A stretch of 64,000 nt of DNA from the NCBI GenBank assembly GCA_964577935.1, contig CAZOAJ010000007.1:57896-121895 (forward strand), written 5' to 3'. Positions 43,011 through 51,772 of the stretch are shown here, piece by piece. Below the pieces are notes generated by a model, which was not told where the DNA came from, did not search any database, and was given only the letters and a program-made list of their open reading frames with translations. The stretch's first letter is position 1. Each line of letters starts with the position of its first letter. The translations under genes and the position numbers were made by a program. The DNA is from JABDGV01 sp964577935. Its GTDB lineage: Bacteria; Chlamydiota; Chlamydiia; Chlamydiales; FEN-1388.

Positions 43011-45044
43011 ATGAGGTTCGAATTTCTGTTTCAATGTCTTATGGGAGTCGTGTTCCTTACGAGTTTGCCTCTCTTGAATGGCTCATCTCTTAATGCCTCA
43101 TCTCTTTCAGTTCCAACCTCTGAACAAATAGCATCCGTAGATCGATTTGGTGTCGATGATATTCGGCCAACCGTTCATGAGTTGCTTGAAGGGAGAGTAA
43201 GTAGTGGGAATATTACTTCCGAAGCTTTGAAAAAAACCTGTGTCCAATTTATTGAGCGTGTTGATCCTCAAAAAGTATATTTTTTGAGTAAAGAGATAGA
43301 CGATCTTTTAAGTTCGTCCTTCATTCAGAGTGCTATCAATCAATATCGGCAAGGTCGGTTTGATTTCTTTCTCCGGGTGCTAAATGTTACTGAAAATGCT
43401 GTATCTCGAGCTCGGGCCTGGAGAAATTCATTTATTAATGACAAAGAATCAATTGGGCGGGTGCAGAGGCTTGCTCAAAAAATAGCGCCCTTTAAGGAGT
43501 TTGCATCAGATCTTCAGAATCTTCAAGATCGGCAGCTTGACTGGTTTTGTAATATGATTCGAGAGGCTCTTCCTCAAAAATTCGATGCCAATCTCTGGAA
43601 AAAAGGGCAGCTATATGTCGAGAGGGCTATTGAAGAGAGTGAGAATGAATTTTTGCTCAGTTCATGTTTGAATATGGATGATAGAGAGGAGCTTTTTGCT
43701 CGATTATTCCTCAAATCATTTGCTGCAACTCTTGATGCGCATACAACCGTATTTTCTCCCCAAGAAGCTCAGCGGCTGCGGTTTAATCTTGATAAAGAGT
43801 TTGAGGGGACGGGTATTCTCCTCAAAGATTCTCCTGAAGGGTATGTTGTTGAATCAATTTATAAAGGGTCTCCCGCAGATCGATCGAAGGTTGTTCGGGC
43901 TGGAGATCTTGTGATCATGGTGAATGGCTCAAGTGTTTCAACGCTGGCCTTGCCAAAAGTGCAAGAAATTTTTAATAGCCCGTCGGGTTCTAGTCTTGAA
44001 ATAACGTTTGCTCGAAAAGAAGGTAAGGAAGGCTTAAAAAATTACCGTACTCGACTCATTTCAGAAAGGTTTGAAATCAGTGAGGGGCGAGCTTCATCCA
44101 AGTCGCTTCCTTTTCAAAATGGAGTGATACTGTACATAGATCTACCATCTTTTTATGGGGGTGAAGGCGAAATTTCATGTGCGGATGATGTCGCCCGCCT
44201 TCTTAGTGAAGCAAAAAAGAAATCGTCTGTTCTTGGGCTTATTCTTGATCTTCGATTGAATCGAGGGGGGTATCTTCAAGAAGCGGTCAAGGTTGCTGGT
44301 TTATTTATTAAGACTGGAGTGATTGTTCAGGCTCAATACTTTGACGGACGCGTTAAAGCATTTCGCGATATTGACCCAAACATCTTTTATTCCGGTCCGA
44401 TGGTTGTCTTGGTTTCAAAGAGTACGGCATCGGCCGCTGAAATAGTTGCTGAAGCATTAAAAGAATATGGAGTGGGAGTTGTTGTAGGGGATGAACATAC
44501 CTTTGGTAAGGGCTCTATTCAATATCAAACAGCATCACAAAATGGATTTCAGCAGACGACTAAGGGGGATTCTGGATTTAAGGTGACTGTCGGTCGTTAT
44601 TACTCTCCTATGGGGGGTTCAACTCAACTGAAAGGGGTTCAATCAGATATTGTTGTTATGAGTCCGTATGCGTATGAGCCTATTGGGGAGGCGTATTTAA
44701 AGGGAGCTTTATCTTCTGATAGTGTGTCGCCTATGAATAAAGACCTGCTTGAGGATATTTCTCGAGATCAACGTGCATGGTATACGCAAAATTATCTTCC
44801 TTATGTGCAGTTGCCTGTTCGGATTAATGAAGAAACTCTCGATACGCTTCGTGATAATAGCCAAAATAGAGTCAGGAAGAATGCAAGGTATTGTGCTCTT
44901 CTGAATAAAATGAAGAACTCGGAAATTGACTCAGATGAGAAATTGCAGGTGATGAATCTTGAGCTTGATGAGGCGTATTCAATAGTCAAAGATATGATTT
45001 TACTCAATCGAGATAGGCCTTTTGTAACGTCAGGAACTGAATAA
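43011..45044 (+). CDS. Tail-specific (C-terminal processing) S41 protease
   Basis: About 677 residues, a homologue of Chlamydia CT441. It starts at 43011 (MRFEFLFQC) after GCGAGG and has a signal sequence (FLFQCLMGVVFLTSLPLL). A PDZ domain (GILLKDSPEGYVVESIYKGSPADR, then GDLVIMVNGSSV) precedes the S41 catalytic domain: LGLILDLRLNRGGYLQEAVKVAG, the Ser in SKSTASAAEIVAEAL and the Lys in EHTFGKGSIQYQTA. It likely acts in the periplasm on protein tails; CT441 is also reported in host cytosol. It is near rpsL as in Chlamydia, with scpAB between. Confidence 0.95.
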   Translation: MRFEFLFQCLMGVVFLTSLPLLNGSSLNASSLSVPTSEQIASVDRFGVDDIRPTVHELLEGRVSSGNITSEALKKTCVQFIERVDPQKVYFLSKEIDDLLSSSFIQSAINQYRQGRFDFFLRVLNVTENAVSRARAWRNSFINDKESIGRVQRLAQKIAPFKEFASDLQNLQDRQLDWFCNMIREALPQKFDANLWKKGQLYVERAIEESENEFLLSSCLNMDDREELFARLFLKSFAATLDAHTTVFSPQEAQRLRFNLDKEFEGTGILLKDSPEGYVVESIYKGSPADRSKVVRAGDLVIMVNGSSVSTLALPKVQEIFNSPSGSSLEITFARKEGKEGLKNYRTRLISERFEISEGRASSKSLPFQNGVILYIDLPSFYGGEGEISCADDVARLLSEAKKKSSVLGLILDLRLNRGGYLQEAVKVAGLFIKTGVIVQAQYFDGRVKAFRDIDPNIFYSGPMVVLVSKSTASAAEIVAEALKEYGVGVVVGDEHTFGKGSIQYQTASQNGFQQTTKGDSGFKVTVGRYYSPMGGSTQLKGVQSDIVVMSPYAYEPIGEAYLKGALSSDSVSPMNKDLLEDISRDQRAWYTQNYLPYVQLPVRINEETLDTLRDNSQNRVRKNARYCALLNKMKNSEIDSDEKLQVMNLELDEAYSIVKDMILLNRDRPFVTSGTE

Positions 45045-45128
45045 TTTAAGAAATTCCGCATTGATTGAATTTTTACGATTGCAAGGAATCTTGTAGGTTT
45101 CGTACACTTCAACCGATTTTAATTTTAT

Positions 45129-45201
<73 letters not shown>

Positions 45202-45347
45202 CATTGCTCGTTTTGTCGTTCGCAAATCGAGTGTTATGCTTAAATTGCTATTTTTAGAAATTAGTATATCACCATATACTCCTTTGCACAAAACCCACAA
45301 AATGGTGCCAGAAATGGCAGCAAGTGGTGGGAATTAAGGATCGTAAC

Positions 45348-45662
45348 ATGTACGCAATTGTTCAGACTGGTAGCAAACAATACCGTGTTGAGAAAAATGA
45401 CACCCTTCAGATCGAGAGAATCGAAGCAGAGGAAGGTCAGGAAATAGAACTCAAGGAAGTACTTGTAGTATCTTCTGAAGAGGGAGTTATTCGCGTTGGT
45501 CGTCCAACTGTTGCAGGATGCGTTGTGAAAGCGCGTGTTCTTGGCGAAGTGAAAGGGCCAAAAGTTGTAGGCGTTAAATACAAGCGTCGAAAAAATAACT
45601 ATCGTAAATTCGGACATCGTCAGATTTATACCGATCTGGAGATTCTCGAGATCGTAAGTTAA
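45348..45662 (+). CDS. rplU: 50S ribosomal protein L21
   Basis: The 104-residue protein starts MYAIVQTGSKQYRVEKNDTLQIERI. The ATG at 45348 follows AAGGATCGTAAC; an eight-codon extension upstream has no such signal. KVVGVKYKRRKNNYRKFGHRQIYTDLEI is the conserved C-terminal region. The leader (45202-45347) contains a small TGCCA-GAAA-TGGCA hairpin at 45306-45319. It is followed by rpmA and obgE, as in Chlamydia (CT420-CT418, from memory). Confidence 0.97.
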   Translation: MYAIVQTGSKQYRVEKNDTLQIERIEAEEGQEIELKEVLVVSSEEGVIRVGRPTVAGCVVKARVLGEVKGPKVVGVKYKRRKNNYRKFGHRQIYTDLEILEIVS

Positions 45663-45698
45663 GACTGCAAGTGGAATTGGTGCGAGGAGAATTACACC

Positions 45699-45953
45699 AT
45701 GGCACATAAGAAAGGTCAGGGGTCTACCAAAAACGGCCGAGATTCACACTCTCAGCGACTAGGAATTAAGGCTGGTGAAGGACAGTTTGTGAGCGCAGGA
45801 AGCATTTTAGTGCGTCAGCGCGGAACAAAATGGCATGCTGGTGACAATGTTGGTCGCGGCAGCGATGACACGCTCTTTTCTCTCGTGGATGGCTTTGTTG
45901 CCTTCCGTCGAGCAAAAAATACTATTATAAATGTTCAAGCTATCGAAGCGTAA
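45699..45953 (+). CDS. rpmA: 50S ribosomal protein L27
   Basis: The 84-residue protein starts MAHKKGQGSTKNGRDSHSQRLGIK without an N-terminal cleavage extension, and contains GSILVRQRGTKWHAGDNVGRGSDDTLFSLVDGFVAF. It sits near the peptidyl transferase centre. It follows rplU by 36 bp and ends before a terminator-like hairpin. Confidence 0.98.
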   Translation: MAHKKGQGSTKNGRDSHSQRLGIKAGEGQFVSAGSILVRQRGTKWHAGDNVGRGSDDTLFSLVDGFVAFRRAKNTIINVQAIEA

Positions 45954-46003
45954 GCTTTGCGAAAACTTGAATCATTTCTTTGTTTCTTAAAGAGTCATTT
46001 TAT

Positions 46004-46040
46004 AGCACACAGAACAACTGCTGTGTGCTTCTTCTTTTTC
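46004..46040 (+). terminator. Hairpin with U-rich tail between rpmA and obgE
   Basis: AGCACACAG (46004-46012) pairs with CTGTGTGCT (46021-46029), followed by TCTTCTTTTTC up to the obgE start. It is a terminator or attenuator that could uncouple obgE from the ribosomal genes. Confidence 0.7.
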
Positions 46041-46041
46041 T

Positions 46042-47031
46042 ATGTTTGTCGATAGAGTTACCATTCAAGTACATGCAGGCGATGGCGGAAATGGCGCTGT
46101 TGCTTGGCGACGTGAAAAATATATCCCCAAAGGTGGTCCTTCAGGCGGAGATGGCGGCAAAGGCGGCTCCCTCTTTTTTGAAGTCGATTCCAATGCTACC
46201 TTAGACGGTTTCAAGCATACTCGTATCATCAAGGCTCAAAGTGGTGTTGCGGGCGCAGGTGGCTGTAAAAAGGGTAGAAATGGTGAAGATCTCATTTTAA
46301 AAATCCCTCCAGGAACCCTTGTTCGAGATGCCAAAACTCAGGCTATCCTCTTTGATGGGGTAGAGAATGGGCAGCAGTACCTTGTGTGTAAGGGCGGGCG
46401 TGGTGGTAAGGGAAATGTCCGGTTTAAAAGTCCAACAAATCAGGCTCCAAACATCGCAACCCCTGGCGAAGAGGGTGAATCTTGTGAAATTGAGCTTGAA
46501 TTAAAGCTTATTGCTGATGTGGGTCTTATCGGCTATCCAAATGCTGGAAAATCAACACTTCTTTCGCATCTTTCACGAAATGCCTTCAAAACGGCAGCCT
46601 ATCCTTTCACGACCCTCTATCCTAACTTAGGATATGTCTGCTATAAGGGTGGTCATAGGATTTTGTTTGCGGATATCCCCGGTATTATCGAGGGTGCTCA
46701 CCAAAATCGTGGTCTTGGACTCGAGTTTTTACGTCATATCGAAAGAACAAAAGTATTGATCTATGTGCTCGACGCTGCAGGCATTGATGGACGAACTCCT
46801 GTTGATGACTACCGTGTTTTACGAGAAGAGCTTGCATCTTACGAGCCTGAGCTTCTGAATCGCCCGAGTCTCATTGTCTTGAATAAGAGTGATCTTGAAG
46901 CGGCATCAGAGAATATTGAACAATTTTATACCCAATATCCAGAATCCAAAGAGTGCTCCATTGTCACCGATGCGGAATCGGGCGACGGATTAGATCTCGT
47001 AAAAAGTCGCGTTTTCGAAATGGTGCAGTAG
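46042..47031 (+). CDS. obgE: Obg GTPase (ribosome assembly, CgtA)
   Basis: The 329-residue GTPase acts in 50S maturation and stress control. The N-terminal Obg fold has the Gly-rich block GDGGNGAVAWRREKYIPKGGPSGGDGGKGGSLFFEVD. The G domain has GLIGYPNAGKSTLLSHLS, FADIPGIIEGAHQNRGLGLEFLRHI and NKSD. The length is close to normal; a C-terminal extension such as in E. coli is short. The start codon lies just after the U-rich hairpin tail. Confidence 0.97.
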   Translation: MFVDRVTIQVHAGDGGNGAVAWRREKYIPKGGPSGGDGGKGGSLFFEVDSNATLDGFKHTRIIKAQSGVAGAGGCKKGRNGEDLILKIPPGTLVRDAKTQAILFDGVENGQQYLVCKGGRGGKGNVRFKSPTNQAPNIATPGEEGESCEIELELKLIADVGLIGYPNAGKSTLLSHLSRNAFKTAAYPFTTLYPNLGYVCYKGGHRILFADIPGIIEGAHQNRGLGLEFLRHIERTKVLIYVLDAAGIDGRTPVDDYRVLREELASYEPELLNRPSLIVLNKSDLEAASENIEQFYTQYPESKECSIVTDAESGDGLDLVKSRVFEMVQ

Positions 47032-47039
47032 CACCATTT
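47018..47039. terminator. Terminator hairpin at the end of obgE
   Basis: AAATGGTGC (47018-47026) pairs with GCACCATTT (47031-47039) over loop AGTA; the obgE stop lies inside it. It separates obgE from the convergent 47054 gene. Confidence 0.7.
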
Positions 47040-47053
47040 TGGTCCTTTCTTCT

Positions 47054-47779
47054 TTAGTCATCGTTATCCAAACGAAATTCAACGGCTGCTTTTGAAATTT
47101 TTAGAATCGCTCCAGTTTGGATGGAATGCTCATGAACCTGCACTTCGACGCTTGGATTAGGAGCTTGTGGCACGGGAAAGGAGAGATTATTTTCCGGAGT
47201 AGTTGGTTCAGGGAATAGTTTTCGCGCTGTCTTCGTGGGTTTGAGATAAAGGCTTTCTTCAGAAGAGGATAGTAATTCTCCCGTCATCTTTAAGGATCCA
47301 TCAAGTGAAGAGATCTCGATATGATTCTTGTCTATGACCTTGTAGAGAAAATGTTGATAAGAGGTTACTCGAGTAAGTTTTGAATGCTTGTTTGAAAGGC
47401 GTGGTGTTAACACTTCGATTTTTGAATATCTTCCTTGAAAATTACATGAAAAAAGTGTCGGTTCTTCTTTTGGTTTTATGCAATTGAACGAATATTTGAT
47501 CTTATTTTTTGATTCATTTGTCGTTATTTGATCTAAGGCTATCTCTTGAATTTTTTTTTGGCTCTTCCGGTAGGGATGTTTAAAACGAATTCGAAGACAT
47601 AAATCAGGATTTAAATCATTTTGAAATAAATTATTTAAATCAACATCGTCATCCTCTTCATCTTCAGAAGAAGAGTCTAATCCTTGAACTCGATACCTTT
47701 CAGGAGATGTTTTTGGGTCGACAAGCATCCATGAAATGCTTGATGGAATGTTGCAGTGATCAGAAGGAATCGAGTTCAT
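47054..47779 (-). CDS. Acidic protein of the duplicated cassette (copy 1, A type)
   Basis: The 241-residue protein has an acidic patch near the N-terminus (GLDSSSEDEEDDDVDL) and beta-rich sequence afterward. It shares blocks with the protein at 48709-49383: R-Q/V-I/V-G-x-DS-EDE, SCNFQGRYSKIEVLTP, ARKLFPEPTT, EVQVHEHSIQTGAILKI and the ending AAVEFRLDND. I recognise no family. It follows the GNAT-like gene by 22 bp, in the same order as the second copy. Confidence 0.65.
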   Translation of the reverse strand: MNSIPSDHCNIPSSISWMLVDPKTSPERYRVQGLDSSSEDEEDDDVDLNNLFQNDLNPDLCLRIRFKHPYRKSQKKIQEIALDQITTNESKNKIKYSFNCIKPKEEPTLFSCNFQGRYSKIEVLTPRLSNKHSKLTRVTSYQHFLYKVIDKNHIEISSLDGSLKMTGELLSSSEESLYLKPTKTARKLFPEPTTPENNLSFPVPQAPNPSVEVQVHEHSIQTGAILKISKAAVEFRLDNDD

Positions 47780-47801
47780 AGATGTGGTTTGTGTCTCTGT
47801 T

Positions 47802-48581
47802 TTAGGCCTTGTTTAAAGATGAAATTGAAAGAGCTGGCTTTACAAGTGCGTTAGGTAATTTTTTATCATCAACAGTATAGATGAATAAAAATTCTTGGTT
47901 ATCTCGCTCAATAAAGTTCATGCCCATTTTTTCATAGTAGGGCTTTGAAGACTTTGTAGGTTTAAGGGATAATACAGGTTTATTTTGTTTCTGGGCAATT
48001 GTATAAACGCCTGCAAGAAGTGTTGATCCAGCTCCTTTTGTTATAAGCGCCTTATGTTCTTCTTGATTTGCTCCTTTCATAGCATAATTCCATGGCGCTG
48101 TGAAGAGCGTGTTTAGGTAGACTTCATTTGCTTTAATGACAATTGAGGCAAGTGCTTGTGTTTGGTTGTTTTGGTCATTCAGGGATATTATAAAGACTTC
48201 ATTTGATGCTTCAGAAGATGGTTGTGCTAAAGCCTTTGTTTTCTTTTGAGCTTCCTGGGCCTTAATGAGTGTATTGAGGTCTTCTTTGAACATTTTCAAT
48301 GGTACTTTATAGGAATCGATTGCAGACTTGTCTTGTTCAACGTCAGCTTGGGATGCCAAGTTTTGAGCTCTTAACGATCTTGTTTGGGCTAGTCTTTCTT
48401 GTGCAATTGCCTCCCACTGCTTACAAAGAGAAAGAAAAGTTTTTAAAACTTTCTCGTTTGATTTTGAATATACATTGATATCAAGCTTTGGTTGTGATGA
48501 CGGAGCTGAGATAGGTGGCAGTGATGCCAATAAATTAAGTTCAACTTTCTGAGGAAGCTCATTAGATATTAGTAAAGACAT
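47802..48581 (-). CDS. GNAT-like acetyltransferase-fold protein (copy 1, B type)
   Basis: The 259-residue protein has a helical N-terminus (FLSLCKQWEAIAQERLAQTRSLRAQ) and a C-terminal GNAT-like core: QALASIVIKANEVYLNTLFTAPWN, EEHKALITKGAGSTLLAGVYTIAQKQNKPVLSLKPTKSSKPYYEKMGMNFI. The KGAGSTLL segment sits where the acetyl-CoA phosphate loop (R/Q-x-x-G-x-G/A) lies, with reduced consensus. The YxxxGM ending is typical of GNATs. It is weakly similar to 49407-50129. AGGA lies upstream of the ATG. Confidence 0.72.
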   Translation of the reverse strand: MSLLISNELPQKVELNLLASLPPISAPSSQPKLDINVYSKSNEKVLKTFLSLCKQWEAIAQERLAQTRSLRAQNLASQADVEQDKSAIDSYKVPLKMFKEDLNTLIKAQEAQKKTKALAQPSSEASNEVFIISLNDQNNQTQALASIVIKANEVYLNTLFTAPWNYAMKGANQEEHKALITKGAGSTLLAGVYTIAQKQNKPVLSLKPTKSSKPYYEKMGMNFIERDNQEFLFIYTVDDKKLPNALVKPALSISSLNKA

Positions 48582-48627
48582 AATTTTCCTGTAATTTATT
48601 TAATTTTCAGCGATTATTGCAAAAGTA

Positions 48628-48659
48628 TGAAATAAATTAAATTAATTTAATTTATTTCA
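48628..48659. promoter_or_regulatory. Perfect 32-bp AT-rich palindrome upstream of GNAT-like copy 1
   Basis: The 16-base arm TGAAATAAATTAAATT (48628-48643) is followed at once by its exact reverse complement (48644-48659). It lies 47 bp upstream of the B-type gene start, between the two cassette copies. It may be an operator or a cruciform-forming terminator for the cassette above; no T-run supports the latter. Confidence 0.6.
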
Positions 48660-48708
48660 CTTTGTCATTAATTATGAGGTAGTAAGGCTTAATTTAAATA
48701 AAAATAGG

Positions 48709-49383
48709 CTACATGTCGATATCAAGCTTAAGTTGGACTTGGGCGGTTTGAAGAGCTACGATTCCGCCTAATCGAGTCGCTCCCTCATCTATATGCACTT
48801 CATAAGCTTTTACGGGTGTCTCAAAAAGATTTCGCACACAGCCTGGCTTTGGAAATGTTTTGTCTGCTTCATGTTTTGATAAAAGCTTAAAACTACCTTT
48901 GAAGCGCGCGTTTAAAGAGCTGAATGCATTTTTTTCAGGTGCGACAATATATTGAGTGAATTCACGGATAAGCTTTTTGTTTTCAGGAGAACCTGTCATG
49001 ACTCGTGTTTTTGAGTAACGTCCTTGATGGTTTAACGAAAAAAGGACAGGATCCGAACTTTGGGGGATAAATTGACAGGTCAATGTATACTGATCTATAT
49101 CCCAGCTTGCATTTGCGCAATTCATAGTAAATATTGTAGGGGCTCGCTTAGGATGAAGAGGATTTTTAAAGAAAACTTCTAAATATATATTGTCTATTTT
49201 CTTTAATAACTTGAATTCCTGAAGAACTTCTTGCTCGAGTTCTTTTTCTGCTTCTTCTTCGTCAGAATCGGCCCCATGAATCTGAAATCGAGGAGGAGAT
49301 GTTTTTTCTATTTGTAGAATATTGAAATCATTCCAAGTTGGAGAGTAGGAAGGAGGCGTAGTCGGAGACGGTGGAGTTGACAT
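48709..49383 (-). CDS. Acidic protein of the duplicated cassette (copy 2, A type)
   Basis: The 224-residue protein opens with a Pro/Ser/Thr stretch (STPPSPTTPPSYSPTW), then RFQIHGADSDEEEAEKELEQEVL. The shared blocks with copy 1 are SLNHQGRYSKTRVMTG, VRNLFETPV, YEVHIDEGATRLGGIVALQTAQVQLKLDID. The acidic cluster and beta-rich core suggest a protein-protein interface. No family is recognised. It starts 23 bp after the GNAT-like gene 49407-50129. AAGGAC precedes the ATG. Confidence 0.65.
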   Translation of the reverse strand: MSTPPSPTTPPSYSPTWNDFNILQIEKTSPPRFQIHGADSDEEEAEKELEQEVLQEFKLLKKIDNIYLEVFFKNPLHPKRAPTIFTMNCANASWDIDQYTLTCQFIPQSSDPVLFSLNHQGRYSKTRVMTGSPENKKLIREFTQYIVAPEKNAFSSLNARFKGSFKLLSKHEADKTFPKPGCVRNLFETPVKAYEVHIDEGATRLGGIVALQTAQVQLKLDIDM

Positions 49384-49406
49384 CAGAAGTCCTTGTACAT
49401 GAATTT

Positions 49407-50129
49407 TTATTCAATTCCATGAAGCAATTTTTTGGATCGATCTGCCAAAGGTTGAGGAATTTCAGGTGTTACACTTAATTCAAAATAGGAGTCATTTTCG
49501 TCTGGATTCTTACTATGAATGACTTCTTTCATCCCAATTGCATCTTTGTAGAATGTATATGATCCTGAAAGAGGCTTCAAGTTTATTGAAGGTAAATTTT
49601 CCTTTTGAGCTGCAAGATAAAATCCTTTCATCAAGGCAACGCCTACGCCTTTAGATATCAAAGGGGTGTGTTCCTCGCAAACGGTTCCGTTCATGGGAAT
49701 ATTCCAAGGCGCTGAGATAAGGGTATGAACATAAAGATGGTTAACTTTATTGGAAACACTTGCAAGTCCCTGAACATGAGTATCTCGGGTTAAAATCAAA
49801 ATCTTGAACTTGCTTGGATCTTTCTTGAATATATCGAGATGTTGTTCAAAGTATCCAATTAATTCTTTGTACTCTTTGACTGTTTTTTGGTCGTCTTCAA
49901 ACTTATGAGGTTGAGTTGCTTTAAATTGAACTCTGCTATTCCCAAGACGATCGCTAATTGCCTCTTTCCAGTTTTTAAACACTTTACTTAATGCTTTAAT
50001 GATTACGGTATCAGCGGGCTGTAGGTTTTTGCATTTAAAAGTGGAGGCAACAGCACATTGTGGAAGATCATTCAGCTGATTTTCGATGTTAAAAGCCACA
50101 TTTGGGCTGAGTGATGATATAGATGACAT
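49407..50129 (-). CDS. GNAT-like acetyltransferase-fold protein (copy 2, B type)
   Basis: The 240-residue protein mirrors copy 1: GLASVSNKVNHLYVHTLISAPWNIPMNG, EEHTPLISKGVGVALMKGFYLAAQKENLPSINLKPLSGSYTFYKDAIGM. The N-terminal region differs. An acetyl-CoA loop is present only in reduced form (SKGVGVALM). The APWN and GM residues are conserved in both copies, marking a family. It is the second gene in a minus-strand row that starts with the 50221-51021 gene. Confidence 0.72.
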   Translation of the reverse strand: MSSISSLSPNVAFNIENQLNDLPQCAVASTFKCKNLQPADTVIIKALSKVFKNWKEAISDRLGNSRVQFKATQPHKFEDDQKTVKEYKELIGYFEQHLDIFKKDPSKFKILILTRDTHVQGLASVSNKVNHLYVHTLISAPWNIPMNGTVCEEHTPLISKGVGVALMKGFYLAAQKENLPSINLKPLSGSYTFYKDAIGMKEVIHSKNPDENDSYFELSVTPEIPQPLADRSKKLLHGIE

Positions 50130-50220
50130 AGTTTTATATAGTATATTTTTGTTTTAAAAATCATCTCCATTATATATTAGATTAATTATATAAATCAATA
50201 TAAATTAGTTAATAAAATTT

Positions 50221-51021
50221 TTAAATAGCGCGATTTCTCATTAAAATAGCAATAGCACTGCGAACGCGAATGTCTACACCTGGTCGGAGATTCATATTCA
50301 TAGGGTCATTGTTTGTGATCGGATGTCTTTTATAAGTACGTGGCAATGGTATGAACGTACTTCTTTTTTTTGGACTAGCTCGAGTTTTAGGCACGTCGAG
50401 CGTTGATATTGCCTCAAAGGGAAGTAAATCAATGAATGATTGCGGGAGTGTCTGGATGTGGGCTTCTAGTTCGCTTGCTGGAGACTCTTTGTAATCCTGA
50501 TTTTGTGAGGCGCTATCAAGCTCGTCTTCAAATCCGCCACCAAATTCTATAAGGTCGTCTTTATTGTGCAATTCAGAATCAGAAATCGGCTTAAAAGAAT
50601 CTAGCTCTTCTGGTTTGGGCGTTGGTATATGTAATTTAAGGTTTAAAGAGAGCTTTTCTTGATTATGGTCCGCTCGAACCATATTTAACCGATCAATGTA
50701 TTCGTTAAATTTTTGAACTGTCTTCTCGCATGCAATGCGAAATTTTGAATTTGTTGTAAATGCTTCGCAGTAAACGGCACTTATAAGGCACCGTTGCAAT
50801 GTGTCAGATGCTGACAGAACATGTTTTTCGGGTGAAAATGCATAATATGGAGCTAGCGCGCCACAAGTAAGAAAACTTATTAGTCGACGCTGCCATATCC
50901 CGCGGTCAACATACTCAAGATTTTCGTTCAACTCTTTGCTATAATCAAACGGATCCATTTCGGCAATTCGGTAAAATTGATGGATTTGGTAATCAGCTAA
51001 ATACCTATAGGGAGATGCCAT
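50221..51021 (-). CDS. Hypothetical protein upstream of the duplicated cassette
   Basis: About 266 residues starting at MASPYRYLADY (51021), with AAAGGTAG before the ATG; an extension of 12 codons has no such signal. There is one weakly hydrophobic stretch (LISFLTCGALAPYYAF), a charged C-terminal tail (SPKKRSTFIPLPRTYKRHP) and an acidic mid-region (IEFGGGFEDELDS). No family is recognised. It heads the same-strand row of cassette genes and may belong to them. Confidence 0.55.
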   Translation of the reverse strand: MASPYRYLADYQIHQFYRIAEMDPFDYSKELNENLEYVDRGIWQRRLISFLTCGALAPYYAFSPEKHVLSASDTLQRCLISAVYCEAFTTNSKFRIACEKTVQKFNEYIDRLNMVRADHNQEKLSLNLKLHIPTPKPEELDSFKPISDSELHNKDDLIEFGGGFEDELDSASQNQDYKESPASELEAHIQTLPQSFIDLLPFEAISTLDVPKTRASPKKRSTFIPLPRTYKRHPITNNDPMNMNLRPGVDIRVRSAIAILMRNRAI

Positions 51022-51114
51022 CGTTCTACCTTTATTAAATAATAGGACTAATCGCAATCAGGTGTGATTTCAGAATCTATGTTCAAATAGTGGAAATATT
51101 CTATTGGAAGTATT

Positions 51115-51702
51115 TTACCGTGTTACCAAGTCACAGGCCTCAGGGGGCATCCAATGCTTATCCTGTCCACGCCATTTAACATTGCATCCAATTGGATTTG
51201 TCAGCGGAGTTGAAATTTTTCTTCCCGAAGTTGCTTCCTCAAGTGCTCTATCAAGATCATTCATCGTTATTTTTGATGAATCTTTAGGGGAGTCAACTCC
51301 TCGTCCTGAATAGATAAGCTTTCTATCTCTATCAAAGAGGTAAAAATGGGGAGTTCTGAGAGCTCCATAGGCTTGTGCGGTTTTTTGAGTTGGGTCATAG
51401 AGATATGTCCATGGAAACTGCTGCTCTTTCATTCTCCTGACCATGTGCTCAAACGAGTCTTCAGAGTAGTGCTCTTGTGCATTTGAATTTATTGCGACAA
51501 ATTTCACCCCTTTTGATGCAAATGTATTCGCACTTTGCCTTGTTATTTCATCAGAACCTAGTACGTAGGGGCAATGGTTACAGGTGAAGAAAATAAGAAG
51601 ATATGGAAACTCACTAAAGCTTTTAAGCGAGTAGACAAGGCCATCGGTTCCAGCCAATAAAAAATCGATTGCTTTTGAATTTATAGGGAGTGTGAATGGC
51701 AT
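51115..51702 (-). CDS. Thioredoxin-fold (AhpC/TSA-like) protein
   Basis: The 195-residue protein shows YLLIFFTCNHCPYVLGSDEITRQSANTFASKGVKFVAINSN, then PWTYLYDPTQKTAQAYGALRTPHFYLFDRDRKLIYSG and RALEEATSGRKISTPLTNPIGCNVKW. HCPYV gives one cysteine in the usual CxxC place, with a further Cys two residues earlier (TCNHC). This is the thiol:disulfide or peroxiredoxin-like class seen with 'HCPYV' motifs. No export signal is present, unlike the related gene at 8200-8829. Confidence 0.83.
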   Translation of the reverse strand: MPFTLPINSKAIDFLLAGTDGLVYSLKSFSEFPYLLIFFTCNHCPYVLGSDEITRQSANTFASKGVKFVAINSNAQEHYSEDSFEHMVRRMKEQQFPWTYLYDPTQKTAQAYGALRTPHFYLFDRDRKLIYSGRGVDSPKDSSKITMNDLDRALEEATSGRKISTPLTNPIGCNVKWRGQDKHWMPPEACDLVTR

Positions 51703-51772
51703 AATCTTTATCTCGACGTTCGAAGCTAAAATAGGTATTCTATAACGTATTGTTTTTTGGCAAGTAGGTGAT

